Assembly: GCF_036208045.1 (NCBI RefSeq)
Contig: NZ_CP121472.1
Span: 1,313,531 to 1,377,530, forward strand
Source of the DNA: Thiorhodovibrio winogradskyi
Lineage (GTDB): Bacteria; Pseudomonadota; Gammaproteobacteria; Chromatiales; Chromatiaceae
Reading direction: 5' to 3'
DNA length: 64,000 nt
Shown: positions 7,765 to 21,359 of the stretch, one piece after another
Numbering within the stretch: position 1 is the stretch's first letter
How the letters are laid out: every line of letters starts with the position of its first letter
Notes under the pieces: generated by a model
Told to the model about the DNA's origin: nothing
The model's database searches: none
The model's input: the letters and a program-made list of their open reading frames with translations, nothing else
Made by a program: the position numbers and the translations under genes

Positions 7765-9338
7765 AAGCGCACACGGACTCGATAAGTCAAGGTCGTTGAT
7801 CCCTCGGCTGGTACCTCAAGCGTCCACACCGCCGTGCGGGCATTGCCTTTTTGATGCGGCGCGCTTTCTTCGAGGATTTGCCAGTCACCGGGAAGACTTT
7901 CCTGCAAGGTCACCGAGACCGCTTCCGGCTTGGCGTTCTTCACCAGGATCTCAAAGGCGCTGTCGAACTCATACTGCCAGGGGCCGGTGCCAGAGCGCTT
8001 GCTAAATTCCGTCTGCTTGCGGCTGGCGGTGACATCGAAGGACTGCCCAAGCAAGACCTTGAAGGTTTCGTTTTTGGGGGTATGGTCAATCCGATCCTCG
8101 CCGATGAACTGGGCGTTGCCGGCTGAGTCGCCTTTGTAGACGCGCAGGGTGCCGGCGGGCAGCGGCAGACCGAGGTTGGAGTCTTCGTCATTGGTCAGCT
8201 CAAGAAACACCTGCACGTCCAGATCCTGGGCCAGATCGCCGAGTGCACGCTGATAGCTGCTGGCGCCGGTGGCGCCGCCCTGAATCAGCAGTTCCTTGCG
8301 CACCTTGGCACCGGAGGCACTCAGCAGGCTGACCTGCTTGGACTGGTTGTCGGCAATGGTGGTCGGCTCGGCCAGGCTGTAGAGGTGATACTCAAACAGC
8401 GCTTCTTCCTGCATCGGCGGCGCCGCCGCTGCCATCATCCGTCGCTCGGCCATGCCATCGAACATGCTCACCGGCTCGGGCGCGCGGTTGACATCGCCCG
8501 CGACCAGTTGCAGCCGGGCATTGCCGTAGCTGGTGCCGCTGCGGTTTTCCAGTGTCACCCAGCCGGTGAGATCAAGTCGGGTCTCCTCGTCGTTCAACTC
8601 ACCGACATAATCGGCCTGCCAGCTCAGGCCACCGGTCAGGTAGCTGAGTTCCAGTGCCTGTGGCTGGGTCGCCTGGTTGTCCAGTCGCATCACCAGGGTG
8701 GGGCGATCGCGCAGATTCGCGGGAATGTCACGATAGACGATGCGATAACGCAGGCTGTTGGGATGGCCGGTCTCGATGCGATCACCGAGTTGCAGCACCA
8801 CGCCGTCGTTGGCGGCCAGGACCCTGGCGGTTTCCTCGGTCTCCTCGCCCGTGGTCGGATGGGTGCGGATCAGCCCAACCTCGCGCCCGACGTATTTTTC
8901 CAGCAGCTTGCCCGGGGTGAGCAGGTCGAAGTCGAAATTCTGCTCAATGACCCTTGGCGCCTGGGCTGGATCGCCCTCTGGCGGGCGCAGCAGGGCGGTC
9001 TGCGGCTTGATGCGCGCGCTGACATCGCGAAAAGCGAGATCCAGACGACCGGCTGGCAAACTGATTTGGCGCTGGTCCTTGATCAGCGCCAGGTCGCTGT
9101 TGTAGATGGTGACGGCGACCGCGGTCTGGTCGGCCAGGGTGGTGCGCACTTCGGGCAGGTTGGGCCTGTTCTGACCTTGGGTCTGACCTTGGGCCTGATT
9201 CGCGACCTGGTTGCGGGCTTGGTTTTGGGTTGGGTCGGATTCGGGTGGATTGGCCATGGCTGCCTCCGCGAACACGAATGTCAGGGCAATGGCGAAAACT
9301 GGCCAGTTGGCCCGGGGTTTGGCGTTTGTTTGCATCAA
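7761..9338 (-). CDS. DUF4139 domain protein, exported
   Basis: The 525-residue product begins with a signal peptide (about residues 1-30, ending near 'AEAAMANP'), then a Gln/Asn-rich low-complexity segment of about 30 residues. A DUF4139-type region follows ('AVTIYNSDLALIKDQRQI', 'LSYLTGGLSWQADYVGEL', and the C-terminal 'ILVKNAKPEAVSVTLQE...PADGSTTL'-like beta segment). Family members are secreted or periplasmic proteins of unknown biochemical function. The start is ambiguous between two adjacent ATG codons (9338, 9335). It overlaps hupK by 4 nt, so they form one transcription unit; whether this reflects function is unknown. Confidence 0.8.
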   Translation of the reverse strand: MMQTNAKPRANWPVFAIALTFVFAEAAMANPPESDPTQNQARNQVANQAQGQTQGQNRPNLPEVRTTLADQTAVAVTIYNSDLALIKDQRQISLPAGRLDLAFRDVSARIKPQTALLRPPEGDPAQAPRVIEQNFDFDLLTPGKLLEKYVGREVGLIRTHPTTGEETEETARVLAANDGVVLQLGDRIETGHPNSLRYRIVYRDIPANLRDRPTLVMRLDNQATQPQALELSYLTGGLSWQADYVGELNDEETRLDLTGWVTLENRSGTSYGNARLQLVAGDVNRAPEPVSMFDGMAERRMMAAAAPPMQEEALFEYHLYSLAEPTTIADNQSKQVSLLSASGAKVRKELLIQGGATGASSYQRALGDLAQDLDVQVFLELTNDEDSNLGLPLPAGTLRVYKGDSAGNAQFIGEDRIDHTPKNETFKVLLGQSFDVTASRKQTEFSKRSGTGPWQYEFDSAFEILVKNAKPEAVSVTLQESLPGDWQILEESAPHQKGNARTAVWTLEVPAEGSTTLTYRVRVRL

Positions 9339-9532
9339 TCAAAACTCCGGTTGGGGTGGTTGGGGTATGGCATTTTTCTCGGCTCGCCCGGCTGGCGACC
9401 GCTCGGGGTGCTTGCTAGCGGTGTTGGCAAGGGGCTCGGCCAGTGGGAGAGGATCCGGGCGGTGATCGATTAAGGATAAAGGCATGCTTTGGGTTTAAGA
9501 TAGCGGGCTTTATCTCGGTTCCGATATATTAA

Positions 9533-12895
<3,363 letters not shown>

Positions 12896-12986
12896 AAAAA
12901 TTCGCGCGCGTGCATCCTGCAATCTTCAAGACATCCACGGCAGTGAATAAAACATTGGGGCGATATTGGAATCCATGCCTCATTCC

Positions 12987-13023
12987 CAAGTTTCATATCG
13001 GGCTCAAGTTTCAAATCGGGGCT
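12987..13023. repeat. Imperfect 18-bp tandem repeat abutting the kdsA start
   Basis: Two adjacent copies of CAAGTTTCATATCGGGCT and CAAGTTTCAAATCGGGGCT occupy 12987-13023, ending 4 nt before the kdsA ATG. They therefore include the ribosome-binding region and may affect translation. Confidence 0.75.
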
Positions 13024-13027
13024 AGCC

Positions 13028-13888
13028 ATGTTGAACCTCTGCGGCTTTGACGTCGGTATCAATCAGCCGCTGTTTCTGATCAGCGGTCCCTGTGTGATTG
13101 AGAGCGAGGCCTTGGTGTTGGAGATGGCCGCGGAACTCAAGGCGATCACCGATGCCTTGGGGATCCCTTATATCTTTAAGGCGTCTTTTGATAAGGCCAA
13201 TCGCTCCTCCATTGATAGCTTTCGCGGGCTGGGCTTGGAAACCGGCCTGCGCATTCTTGAGCGGGTGCGCACCGAGGTGCGGGTGCCGGTGCTGACCGAT
13301 GTGCATGAGGATACTCCCCTGGGCGAGGTCGCCGCTGTGGTGGATGTGCTGCAAACCCCGGCTTTTTTGTGTCGCCAGACCAATTTCATTCAGAGCGTGG
13401 CGGCCCAGGGTAAACCGATGAATATTAAGAAAGGCCAGTTCCTGGCGCCCTGGGATATGGCGCAGGTGGTGCGCAAGGCGCGCGATGCCGGCAATGACCA
13501 GATTTTGGTGTGTGAGCGTGGCGTGAGCTTTGGCTATAACAATCTGGTATCGGACATGCGCGCGCTGGCGGTGATGCGAGAGAGCGGCGCTCCGGTGGTG
13601 TTCGACGCGACCCACTCGGTGCAGTTGCCCGGTGGGCAGGGGCATGCCTCGGGTGGCCAGCGGGAGTTTGTGCCCGTGCTGGCGCGCGCCGCGGTCGCGG
13701 CCGGTGTGGCGGGCTTGTTCATGGAGACGCACCCCAACCCGGAGCAGGCCAAGAGCGACGGGCCCAATGCCTGGCCGCTGGGCAAGATGCGCCAACTGCT
13801 GGAGACCCTGGTGGGCATCGATCGGCTGGTCAAGGGAGGTGAGCTGGCTGAAACATCTTTGCTGGTAGCTGCCGCGGCTCGTTCATGA
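13028..13888 (+). CDS. kdsA: 3-deoxy-8-phosphooctulonate (KDO-8-P) synthase
   Basis: KdsA condenses phosphoenolpyruvate with arabinose-5-phosphate in the synthesis of KDO, the inner-core sugar of lipopolysaccharide. The 286-residue product has the family blocks '[11 protein letters not shown]', '[14 protein letters not shown]', 'VPVLTDVHE', '[11 protein letters not shown]', '[10 protein letters not shown]' and '[17 protein letters not shown]'. Length and motifs are normal for the family. It lies in a pyrG-kdsA-eno-ftsB-ispD order common in gammaproteobacteria. Confidence 0.97.
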   Translation: MLNLCGFDVGINQPLFLISGPCVIESEALVLEMAAELKAITDALGIPYIFKASFDKANRSSIDSFRGLGLETGLRILERVRTEVRVPVLTDVHEDTPLGEVAAVVDVLQTPAFLCRQTNFIQSVAAQGKPMNIKKGQFLAPWDMAQVVRKARDAGNDQILVCERGVSFGYNNLVSDMRALAVMRESGAPVVFDATHSVQLPGGQGHASGGQREFVPVLARAAVAAGVAGLFMETHPNPEQAKSDGPNAWPLGKMRQLLETLVGIDRLVKGGELAETSLLVAAAARS

Positions 13889-14034
13889 ATGCAAGTGCGA
13901 TTAGCTTATATCCATCACGCCGGATGCGGCGCTTAGCCTGTAGCTTGCATCAATGCGCCGCTCGCCTTGACCTCGGTTAATCGCTGTAAGACAACTTGGC
14001 GCTCGACCCCGTTTTTTGATTCCTTATCATTTAA

Positions 14035-15330
<1,296 letters not shown>

Positions 15331-15346
15331 TCCGACGCGAGTCGGA
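15331..15346 (+). other. Hairpin with GCGA tetraloop directly after eno
   Basis: TCCGAC-GCGA-GTCGGA begins at the base after the eno stop codon: a perfect 6-bp stem closed by a GNRA-type loop. No T-tract follows, so it is more likely an mRNA stability or attenuation element between eno and ftsB than an intrinsic terminator. Confidence 0.6.
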
Positions 15347-15360
15347 CGCAGGCGCGCCCC

Positions 15361-15702
15361 ATGACCGCCATGCGCTGGTTGGTGCTGGTTTTGCTCGCCT
15401 TGCTCGGGCTGCTGCAATACCGCTTGTGGGTAGGGGAGGGCAGCCTGGCGCAACTGCATACCCTTAAGGTGCAGACCGGCGAGCAGCAACTGGAGCTTGA
15501 CCGTCTGCGTGCGCGCAATCAGGCATTGATCGCCGAAGTGGACAGCCTGAAAACCGGTTTGGCCGCCATTGAAGAGCGTGCCCGCTTCGATCTGGGCATG
15601 ATCCAGGACGGTGAGTTGTTTTTGCAGGTGATCGAGAAATCAGCGACTGAGCGCGCCGGCGCCCATTCCCAGTCGGTCCCCGAACTGAACAGGGAGCCCT
15701 GA
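15361..15702 (+). CDS. ftsB: Cell division protein FtsB
   Basis: The 113-residue product has one N-terminal membrane helix (about residues 5-20), a short periplasmic heptad-rich coiled coil ('LDRLRARNQALIAEVDSLK') and the family signature 'EERARFDLGMIQDGE'. FtsB bridges FtsL and FtsQ in the divisome. The start may instead be the ATG at 15370. Its stop shares a base with the ispD start (TGATG at 15700), indicating coupling. The C-terminal about 20 residues are longer than in the E. coli protein. Confidence 0.93.
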   Translation: MTAMRWLVLVLLALLGLLQYRLWVGEGSLAQLHTLKVQTGEQQLELDRLRARNQALIAEVDSLKTGLAAIEERARFDLGMIQDGELFLQVIEKSATERAGAHSQSVPELNREP

Positions 15703-16499
15703 TGGCGTCCGTGGTTCAAACCGCTGGAAAGCAGGCCGATGCAGCCGCCAAGGCTTGGGCGCTCATCCCGGCGGCCGGCGTTGGCCGGCGCTTTGGCGCC
15801 ACCCGGCCCAAGCAGTATCTGGAGCTGGACGGGCGCCGGGTGATCGACCATGCGCTTGAGCGTTTTCTGCGGCACCCCGGTATTCATGGTTGTGTGGTGG
15901 TGCTGCACCCGGATGATCCCTACTGGCCGGAAGGTCCCCACGCCCATCATCCCGATGTGCTGCGCGCCGATGGCGGCGCGGAGCGCTGTCACTCGGTGCG
16001 CAATGGGCTGGACGCCTTGGCGGCCGTGGCCGATGAGCGGGACTGGGTGCTGGTGCATGATGCCGCCCGACCCTGCCTGAGGCGCGAGGACCTGGATCAT
16101 TTGTTGGCGGCGCTGGTGAGCGAACCCGTGGGTGCGCTGCTCGCGGTGCCAGTGCACGACACCGTCAAGCGCGCGACCATCCAGGCCGTCGATGATGCCG
16201 CCGTGACCGGTGCTGGGGTGACCGCGGGCACGTCCGCCAATGCGCTGGTCGTCGCCGAGACAGTGCCACGAGCCGACCTGTGGCGCGCCTTCACGCCCCA
16301 GGCATTCAGGCTCGGGCAGCTGAGACAGGCGCTGGATTTTGCCCTTGCGCAGCATCACCTGGTGACTGACGATGCCAGCGCCATGGAACTCCTCGGACTG
16401 CGCCCGCGCCTGGTGGAAGGCCATGGTGACAATATCAAAATCACGCGCCCCGAGGACCTGGACCTGGCGCGCTTTTATCTTTCGCAACAGTCTCATTAG
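15702..16499 (+). CDS. ispD: 2-C-methyl-D-erythritol 4-phosphate cytidylyltransferase
   Basis: IspD transfers CMP from CTP to methylerythritol phosphate in the non-mevalonate isoprenoid pathway. The nucleotidyltransferase signature 'LIPAAGVGRRFGATRPKQYL' sits near residue 25-44, followed by 'VLVHDAARPCL' and 'VPVHDTVKRA'. At 265 residues it is about 30 longer than the E. coli enzyme; the excess is at the N-terminus ('MASVVQTAGKQADAAAKAWA'), which may be non-essential. One-base overlap with ftsB; ispF follows after 44 nt. Confidence 0.96.
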   Translation: MASVVQTAGKQADAAAKAWALIPAAGVGRRFGATRPKQYLELDGRRVIDHALERFLRHPGIHGCVVVLHPDDPYWPEGPHAHHPDVLRADGGAERCHSVRNGLDALAAVADERDWVLVHDAARPCLRREDLDHLLAALVSEPVGALLAVPVHDTVKRATIQAVDDAAVTGAGVTAGTSANALVVAETVPRADLWRAFTPQAFRLGQLRQALDFALAQHHLVTDDASAMELLGLRPRLVEGHGDNIKITRPEDLDLARFYLSQQSH

Positions 16500-16543
16500 G
16501 CCCAACAGGCTGAACAAGACAAACAGGCACAACAGGAGTCGGC

Positions 16544-17032
16544 ATGCTCATCGGGCAGGGAATTGACGTGCATCGCTTCGCATCGGGGCGGCGACTGGTG
16601 CTGGGCGGGGTCGAGATCGGACACGACTTCGGGCTCGAGGCCCATTCCGATGGTGATGTCGTGATTCATGCCCTGTGCGATGCCCTGCTCGGTGCGGGTG
16701 GTTTTGGCGACATCGGGCATCATTTTCCGGACAATGACCCGGCCTTCAAGGATATTGACAGCCGTGTGCTGCTGCGCCGGGTGATGCAAACCCTGGCAGC
16801 CCATCAATTGTCACTGGTCAATGCCGACCTAACCATTGTCGCCCAGGCGCCCAAGCTGGCCCCGCATATCGCGGCCATGCGCGAGTGTCTGGCCGGCGAC
16901 CTGGGCTGCTCTCCGGCGCGCGTCAACGTCAAGGCCACCACCAGCGAGCGACTTGGCTTCACTGGGCGTGGCGAGGGCATCGCGACCTTCGCGGTGGTGC
17001 TGCTTGATCATCCGCCGGGCTTTTCGGGCTGA
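16544..17032 (+). CDS. ispF: 2-C-methyl-D-erythritol 2,4-cyclodiphosphate synthase
   Basis: IspF cyclises the CDP-methylerythritol phosphate intermediate, two steps after IspD. The 162-residue product has the zinc-binding 'GIDVHRF' motif, '[18 protein letters not shown]' and '[17 protein letters not shown]'. Length is typical. It follows ispD directly, the common arrangement. Confidence 0.97.
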   Translation: MLIGQGIDVHRFASGRRLVLGGVEIGHDFGLEAHSDGDVVIHALCDALLGAGGFGDIGHHFPDNDPAFKDIDSRVLLRRVMQTLAAHQLSLVNADLTIVAQAPKLAPHIAAMRECLAGDLGCSPARVNVKATTSERLGFTGRGEGIATFAVVLLDHPPGFSG

Positions 17033-17044
17033 GTTCGGCTTGTT

Positions 17045-18214
17045 ATGCGCGGCATGGAAAGCCAAATCATTGCTCCAGAGCTTGAACGTCTGATCGGCTT
17101 TGAACAACTGCCGCGCGCGCATGGTTTGGCGCTGATCAAGGGATTGATGCGTGCACATCTCGAGGATTTCCGGGTTGCCGAGACCCTGAGTTTCGAGCCG
17201 GACGATCAGGGCGCGCATTGGTTGTTGCAAGTGCGCAAGACCGGCGCCAATACCGAGTGGGTGGCGCGTCGTCTGGCCGCGCTGACCGGCGTTGCGGTGC
17301 GCGATATCGGCTACGCCGGTCTCAAGGACCGTCAGGCGGTGGCGACGCAGTGGTTTTCGCTCCCACTGGGCGAGGGTCCGGTACCGGATTGGTCGCCGCT
17401 CGCCGCCGAGGGGATGGAGGTGCTGGCTTGCCGTCGTCATGGCCGCAAATTGCGCCGCGGAGCCATCGCCTGGAACAGCTTCGAGCTGCGCCTGCGCGAG
17501 CTGTCCGGTGATCTGGATGCCCTGCCAGCGCGTCTCTCCGCCATGGCCGCCGGTGGCGTGCCAAACTATTTCGGCCCGCAGCGCTTTGGTCGCGACGCGG
17601 GCAATCTGGCGCGCGCCCATCATCTGCTAAGTGCGCGTCCTGGGCGCGGCCAGCGCCTGTCGCGGTACCAGCGTGGTCTGCTCTTGTCGGCCGCGCGCTC
17701 GGCATTGTTTAATCAGGTATTGGCGCGCCGGGTGGAGCTTGAATGCTGGAACCAGGCTCTGCCAGGCGAGCGACTGCAACTGGCGGGCAGCCATTCGCAT
17801 TTTCTGGCCGAGGTGATTGATGACAGCATCACCAATCGCGTGACGAGCGGGGATCTGTCGCCCACCGGCCCCTTGTGCGGAACGGGCGACTCCCTGGTCG
17901 ACGGTGAGTTGGCCGCGCTGGAAATCGAGATTCTCGCTCCCTGGGCGGACTGGATCGATGGGCTTGGTCGCGCGGGTTTGCGTGCTGAGCGCCGCGCCTT
18001 GATCCTGCGGCCCTTGGATTTGGATTGGGAGATGGAGGAGGGCGCTTGCTTGCGGTTGACTTTTCGTCTGCCAGCGGGTGCTTATGCGACCTCGGTGGTG
18101 CGCGAACTGGGGGATTGGTGGGAGCCGGCAGGTGGTGGAACCGGCGCGCGTGCGGCGGCTGATTCGAGTGATTCGGGAAAGGCCGTCGCCGCTCCAGGCG
18201 CGGGGATTGAATGA
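17045..18214 (+). CDS. truD: tRNA pseudouridine(13) synthase TruD
   Basis: TruD forms pseudouridine 13 in tRNA-Glu. The catalytic-Asp motif 'IGYAGLKDRQAVATQWFSL' lies near residue 88-106, 'GGVPNYFGPQRFGRDAGNL' near residue 175, and the C-terminal 'AYATSVVRELGD' block is present. The protein (389 residues) is about 40 longer than E. coli TruD owing to a Gly/Ala-rich tail. It starts 12 nt after ispF, the standard ispDF-truD-surE neighbourhood. An ATG four codons later (17057) is an alternative start. Confidence 0.95.
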   Translation: MRGMESQIIAPELERLIGFEQLPRAHGLALIKGLMRAHLEDFRVAETLSFEPDDQGAHWLLQVRKTGANTEWVARRLAALTGVAVRDIGYAGLKDRQAVATQWFSLPLGEGPVPDWSPLAAEGMEVLACRRHGRKLRRGAIAWNSFELRLRELSGDLDALPARLSAMAAGGVPNYFGPQRFGRDAGNLARAHHLLSARPGRGQRLSRYQRGLLLSAARSALFNQVLARRVELECWNQALPGERLQLAGSHSHFLAEVIDDSITNRVTSGDLSPTGPLCGTGDSLVDGELAALEIEILAPWADWIDGLGRAGLRAERRALILRPLDLDWEMEEGACLRLTFRLPAGAYATSVVRELGDWWEPAGGGTGARAAADSSDSGKAVAAPGAGIE

Positions 18215-18266
18215 CGGCGTTATCCTGATGCTTGGTAACGGTGTGGATATTCGCGATACCGGGTAG

Positions 18267-18297
18267 GTTGGGCAAAGCGAGGCGTGTCCAACTTTTT
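18267..18297 (+). terminator. Intrinsic terminator after truD
   Basis: GTTGGGCA (18267-18274), a 10-nt loop, and TGTCCAAC (18285-18292) form an 8-bp stem with one G-U pair, followed by TTTTT. It lies about 50 bp after truD and faces the convergent smrB-like gene. The GTTGGGCA...TGCCCAAC-type stem resembles short repetitive hairpins often scattered in gammaproteobacterial intergenic DNA. Confidence 0.65.
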
Positions 18298-18353
18298 CAA
18301 ACCAAGTCATACCACATATTTCTGAAGCCTCATTGGCCGTTGTTTCAGCCAGC

Positions 18354-18902
18354 TCATGCTCGCCTGCGCTGGGACTTGGCCGGATTGCGCAGCAGCACAT
18401 AGAGCGCGCCCGTGCCGCCATCGTGGCGCGGGGCGGAGCAGAAGGCGAGTACCTCGGTGCGCAGTCGCAGCCAGTAATTAAGTTTGCGTTTGAGCACTGG
18501 CTGGCGGTCGGGTGAGCGCGCACCCTTGCCGTGGATAATCCTGGCGCAGCGCACGCGCCGAGCGCGGCAGTCGACGAGAAATTCACGCAGGGTCGCCTGG
18601 GCATGGGCGGCGGTCAGGCCATGCAGGTCGAGTTCGAGATCGACCGCGATGCGCCCGCGCCGCAGCTCGCCAAGTACCCGGTGCTGCACGCCGGGTTGGG
18701 CGTAGAGCAGGTACTCGGGGGTGTCGATTTCATGCTCCGACAGCTGTCGTTCCTCGGCCTCGTCAGCCTCTGGCGGGCGCGGTCTTGGGATGGGTGGCGG
18801 GCGTTCCCGATAGGGCACGGGAGCCTCGACCGCGAGCGGTTGGGCATCATCGACGGCTTGCCGAAAAAGCTCGGAATCAGACTCTTGAAGGATTTTTTTC
18901 AT
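18354..18902 (-). CDS. smrB: Smr-domain protein, SmrB-like
   Basis: The C-terminal half is an Smr domain with 'LELDLHGLTAAHAQATL' and 'RCARIIHGKGARSPDRQPVL', the DLHG and HGxG nuclease/nucleic-acid-binding motifs. From the ATG at 18902 it is 183 residues ('MKKILQESDSELFRQAV'), the same length as E. coli SmrB (YfcN), which cleaves mRNA between collided ribosomes for rescue. The N-terminal half is acidic and Pro/Arg-rich. The frame stays open upstream to 19034, but that would overlap the divergent surE start and lacks similarity. Confidence 0.82.
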   Translation of the reverse strand: MKKILQESDSELFRQAVDDAQPLAVEAPVPYRERPPPIPRPRPPEADEAEERQLSEHEIDTPEYLLYAQPGVQHRVLGELRRGRIAVDLELDLHGLTAAHAQATLREFLVDCRARRVRCARIIHGKGARSPDRQPVLKRKLNYWLRLRTEVLAFCSAPRHDGGTGALYVLLRNPAKSQRRRA

Positions 18903-19032
18903 CTGATTTGTGATAGATTGAGGCTCTCGGCCAGGGCAGTATACCAAGGGGCGGGTCATTGACTCCGCGCCATGTAGCCTTGCTGGCAGATTTGGGGCTT
19001 GCAGCTTGGTGGCTTGTCGATGGGTGGCATCC

Positions 19033-19944
19033 ATGAATATCCTTCTCAGTAACGACGATGGCTACCGGTCCCCCGGCCTGCATGCGCTGGCCGGGGCGCT
19101 GTCGCGTTACGCGAGCGTCACCGTGGTGGCCCCCGACCGGGATCGCAGCGGGGCCAGTCATTCGCTCACGCTCGACACGCCGGTGCGCGCCGAACAGGTC
19201 GAGCCTGGCCTGTACCGGGTATTTGGCACCCCGACCGACTGCGTGCACCTGGCGCTTTCGGGTCTGCTCGAGCCAGATTCAAGTCAGGCAGCCGATCCGG
19301 AGTCGGTTCTCGTGCCAGATCTTGTTCCCGATCTTGTTGTCGCCGGGATCAATCACGGCCCCAATCTGGGCGATGATGTGATCTACTCTGGCACGGTGGC
19401 CGCCGCGACCGAGGGGCGTTTTCTTGGATTGCCAGCGGTGGCGGTCTCGAGCAGCGCCTTCGAGCCCCGGCATCTGGATACCGCGGCCGAGATTGCAGCG
19501 CGTCTGGTCGCGCGCCTTGGCGAGACAGCCTGGGTTGCGGCCGCCGCGGGCGCCGGTCAGGTGCCTTCAAACAGGGTGCAAGCGGCAGCCAAGCCGAACC
19601 CAGGACTGAACCCAAACCTGGTGGCACAATGGCAAGCCGCGCTCTTTCAAGGACAGATGATTCTCAACCTGAACATTCCCGATCTTCCCGCCGCCGAGAT
19701 CAAGGGTCTGCGCGCCACCCGGCTGGGCAACAGGCATAAGTCGGAGCCCATGATCCGTGCCGAGGATCCGCGCGGCCGGCCGGTGTATTGGGTCGGTCCG
19801 CCCGGACCCGAACAGGACGCGGGCGAGGGGACTGATTTCGCCGCGGTGCGCGATGGTTACGTCTCGGTCACTCCATTGCAGGTGGATCTGACCCGCCACG
19901 GCGCCGTGGCCGCGTTGGACGCCTGGCTGGAGGGGCTGCGGTGA
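19033..19944 (+). CDS. surE: 5'/3'-nucleotidase SurE
   Basis: SurE is a divalent-metal nucleoside monophosphate phosphatase linked to stationary-phase survival. The chosen ATG gives '[16 protein letters not shown]' with the metal-binding NDDG at residues 7-10; then '[16 protein letters not shown]' and '[19 protein letters not shown]'. An insertion rich in Ala/Asn/Pro near residues 165-195 makes it 303 residues, against about 253 in E. coli. It overlaps pcm by 4 nt and begins the conserved surE-pcm-yqaA-nlpD-rpoS block. Confidence 0.95.
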   Translation: MNILLSNDDGYRSPGLHALAGALSRYASVTVVAPDRDRSGASHSLTLDTPVRAEQVEPGLYRVFGTPTDCVHLALSGLLEPDSSQAADPESVLVPDLVPDLVVAGINHGPNLGDDVIYSGTVAAATEGRFLGLPAVAVSSSAFEPRHLDTAAEIAARLVARLGETAWVAAAAGAGQVPSNRVQAAAKPNPGLNPNLVAQWQAALFQGQMILNLNIPDLPAAEIKGLRATRLGNRHKSEPMIRAEDPRGRPVYWVGPPGPEQDAGEGTDFAAVRDGYVSVTPLQVDLTRHGAVAALDAWLEGLR

Positions 19945-20612
19945 TCGAGACCCCAAGGAAGGCGGCCTTCGAGCGCGAGCCGCTGGTGCTGCGCGGGCGC
20001 GAGCGCCTGCTGGCGCGACTGGAAGAAGATGGCATTCGCAATCAGCAAGTTCTGGAAACCCTGGCCGGGATTCCCCGGCATCTGTTCATTGATGAGGCGC
20101 TGGGAACGCGCGCCTACGAGGACTCGGCCCTGCCTATCGGCCATGGTCAGACTATCTCCCAGCCCTACATCGTCGCGCGCATGACCGAGCTGTTGCTGGA
20201 ATCCGGCCCCTGTTCAACCGTGTTGGAAATCGGCACCGGGTCGGGTTTCCAAACCGCCGTGCTGGCCATGTTGGTGCGCCGGGTTTATACCATTGAACGT
20301 CTGGCGGCCCTCTGGGGACTTGCCGAACCCCGGCTACGGACGCTGAAATTGCGCAATGTACGCTATCGCCATGGCGATGGTCGCCTTGGCTGGCCGGAAA
20401 TGGCGCCTTTTGACGGCATCCTGATTACCGCCGCGTCCGAGGGTATCCCTCGTTGTCTGGCCGAGCAACTCTCACCTGGCGGCTGCATGTTGCTGCCGCT
20501 GGTCGTGGGCGCGCGGCAGCGACTGGTGCGACTGACCCGGACCCGCTCCGGATTTCGCCACGAGGATCTGGAGCCGGTCATGTTTGTCCCGCTACTCGGA
20601 GGTGTCGGCTGA
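19941..20612 (+). CDS. pcm: Protein-L-isoaspartate O-methyltransferase
   Basis: Pcm methylates isoaspartyl residues in aged proteins using S-adenosylmethionine, starting their repair. The 223-residue product starts with GTG overlapping the surE stop (GTGA at 19941-19944). It has '[20 protein letters not shown]', '[20 protein letters not shown]' and the SAM motif '[16 protein letters not shown]'. Its stop overlaps the start of the next gene (TGATG). Confidence 0.95.
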   Translation: MIETPRKAAFEREPLVLRGRERLLARLEEDGIRNQQVLETLAGIPRHLFIDEALGTRAYEDSALPIGHGQTISQPYIVARMTELLLESGPCSTVLEIGTGSGFQTAVLAMLVRRVYTIERLAALWGLAEPRLRTLKLRNVRYRHGDGRLGWPEMAPFDGILITAASEGIPRCLAEQLSPGGCMLLPLVVGARQRLVRLTRTRSGFRHEDLEPVMFVPLLGGVG

Positions 20613-21196
20613 TGCGGCTATTTTCCGCGCTTTACGCCAGGGTCATGCGTTGGTCGGAACATCGGCACGCGCCCTGGTATCTTGGAGCCCTGAGCTTCTC
20701 GGAGTCGTCTTTTTTTCCGATTCCGCCCGATGTGATGTTGGCACCCATGTGCCTGACGCGGCCGCAACGCGCTTGGTGGTTCGCGGGCCTGACCACTCTG
20801 ACCTCGGTTGCCGGTGGTTTGCTCGGCTACCTGATCGGCCGCCTGGCGTTCGATCTGGTCGAGCCCATCGTCGGCCCGGGTGGTCACTATTCCGAGGCGT
20901 TTGGGCAGGCACAGGACTGGTTTCAGCACTGGGGCATCTGGGCGGTATTTCTGGCCGGCTTCTCGCCCATCCCGTACAAGATTTTCACCATCACGGCTGG
21001 CGTGGTCGGTATGGCCTTGATTCCTTTCGCCATCGCCTCGGCCATCGGGCGTGGCCTGCGGTTTTTCATGGTCGCGGCACTCATGGTCTGGGGTGGCGCG
21101 CCCATGGAGGCGCACCTGCGCCGCTATGTCGACTTGCTCGGCTGGTTGCTGGTACTGGCCATTGGGCTGCTTGTGCTCATCAAGACGGTTTTCTGA
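20612..21196 (+). CDS. yqaA: YqaA/DedA-like SNARE-associated membrane protein
   Basis: From the ATG at 20612 the product is 194 residues with four to five membrane segments. The re-entrant motif 'LSFSESSFFPIPPDVMLAP' near residue 27-45 and 'FLAGFSPIPYKIFTITAG' near residue 110 match the YqaA branch of the DedA/VTT superfamily, whose members include lipid scramblase/flippase-like proteins. The single-base overlap with pcm (TGATG) and its place before nlpD-rpoS are typical in Chromatiales-like genomes. Confidence 0.85.
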   Translation: MRLFSALYARVMRWSEHRHAPWYLGALSFSESSFFPIPPDVMLAPMCLTRPQRAWWFAGLTTLTSVAGGLLGYLIGRLAFDLVEPIVGPGGHYSEAFGQAQDWFQHWGIWAVFLAGFSPIPYKIFTITAGVVGMALIPFAIASAIGRGLRFFMVAALMVWGGAPMEAHLRRYVDLLGWLLVLAIGLLVLIKTVF

Positions 21197-21359
21197 TTCT
21201 CATGGCATCGCCACGTCCTGACAATCAAAGCCGTTGTGTCACGCGAAGGTTTGACTCATGACCTTGGCTGCTGATATCAGTCGCGCGGACGGGTGCTTCG
21301 CCGCCATAGCCGAAGCCAGAGTTGGGTCGGCGCATGTCAGCCGTGCCGGCAGCCGGCGG

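Noticed and set aside
21258-21359. Upstream start for nlpD
   Set aside because: It has a good ribosome site but places 34 extra residues before the lipoprotein signal; kept only as an alternative.
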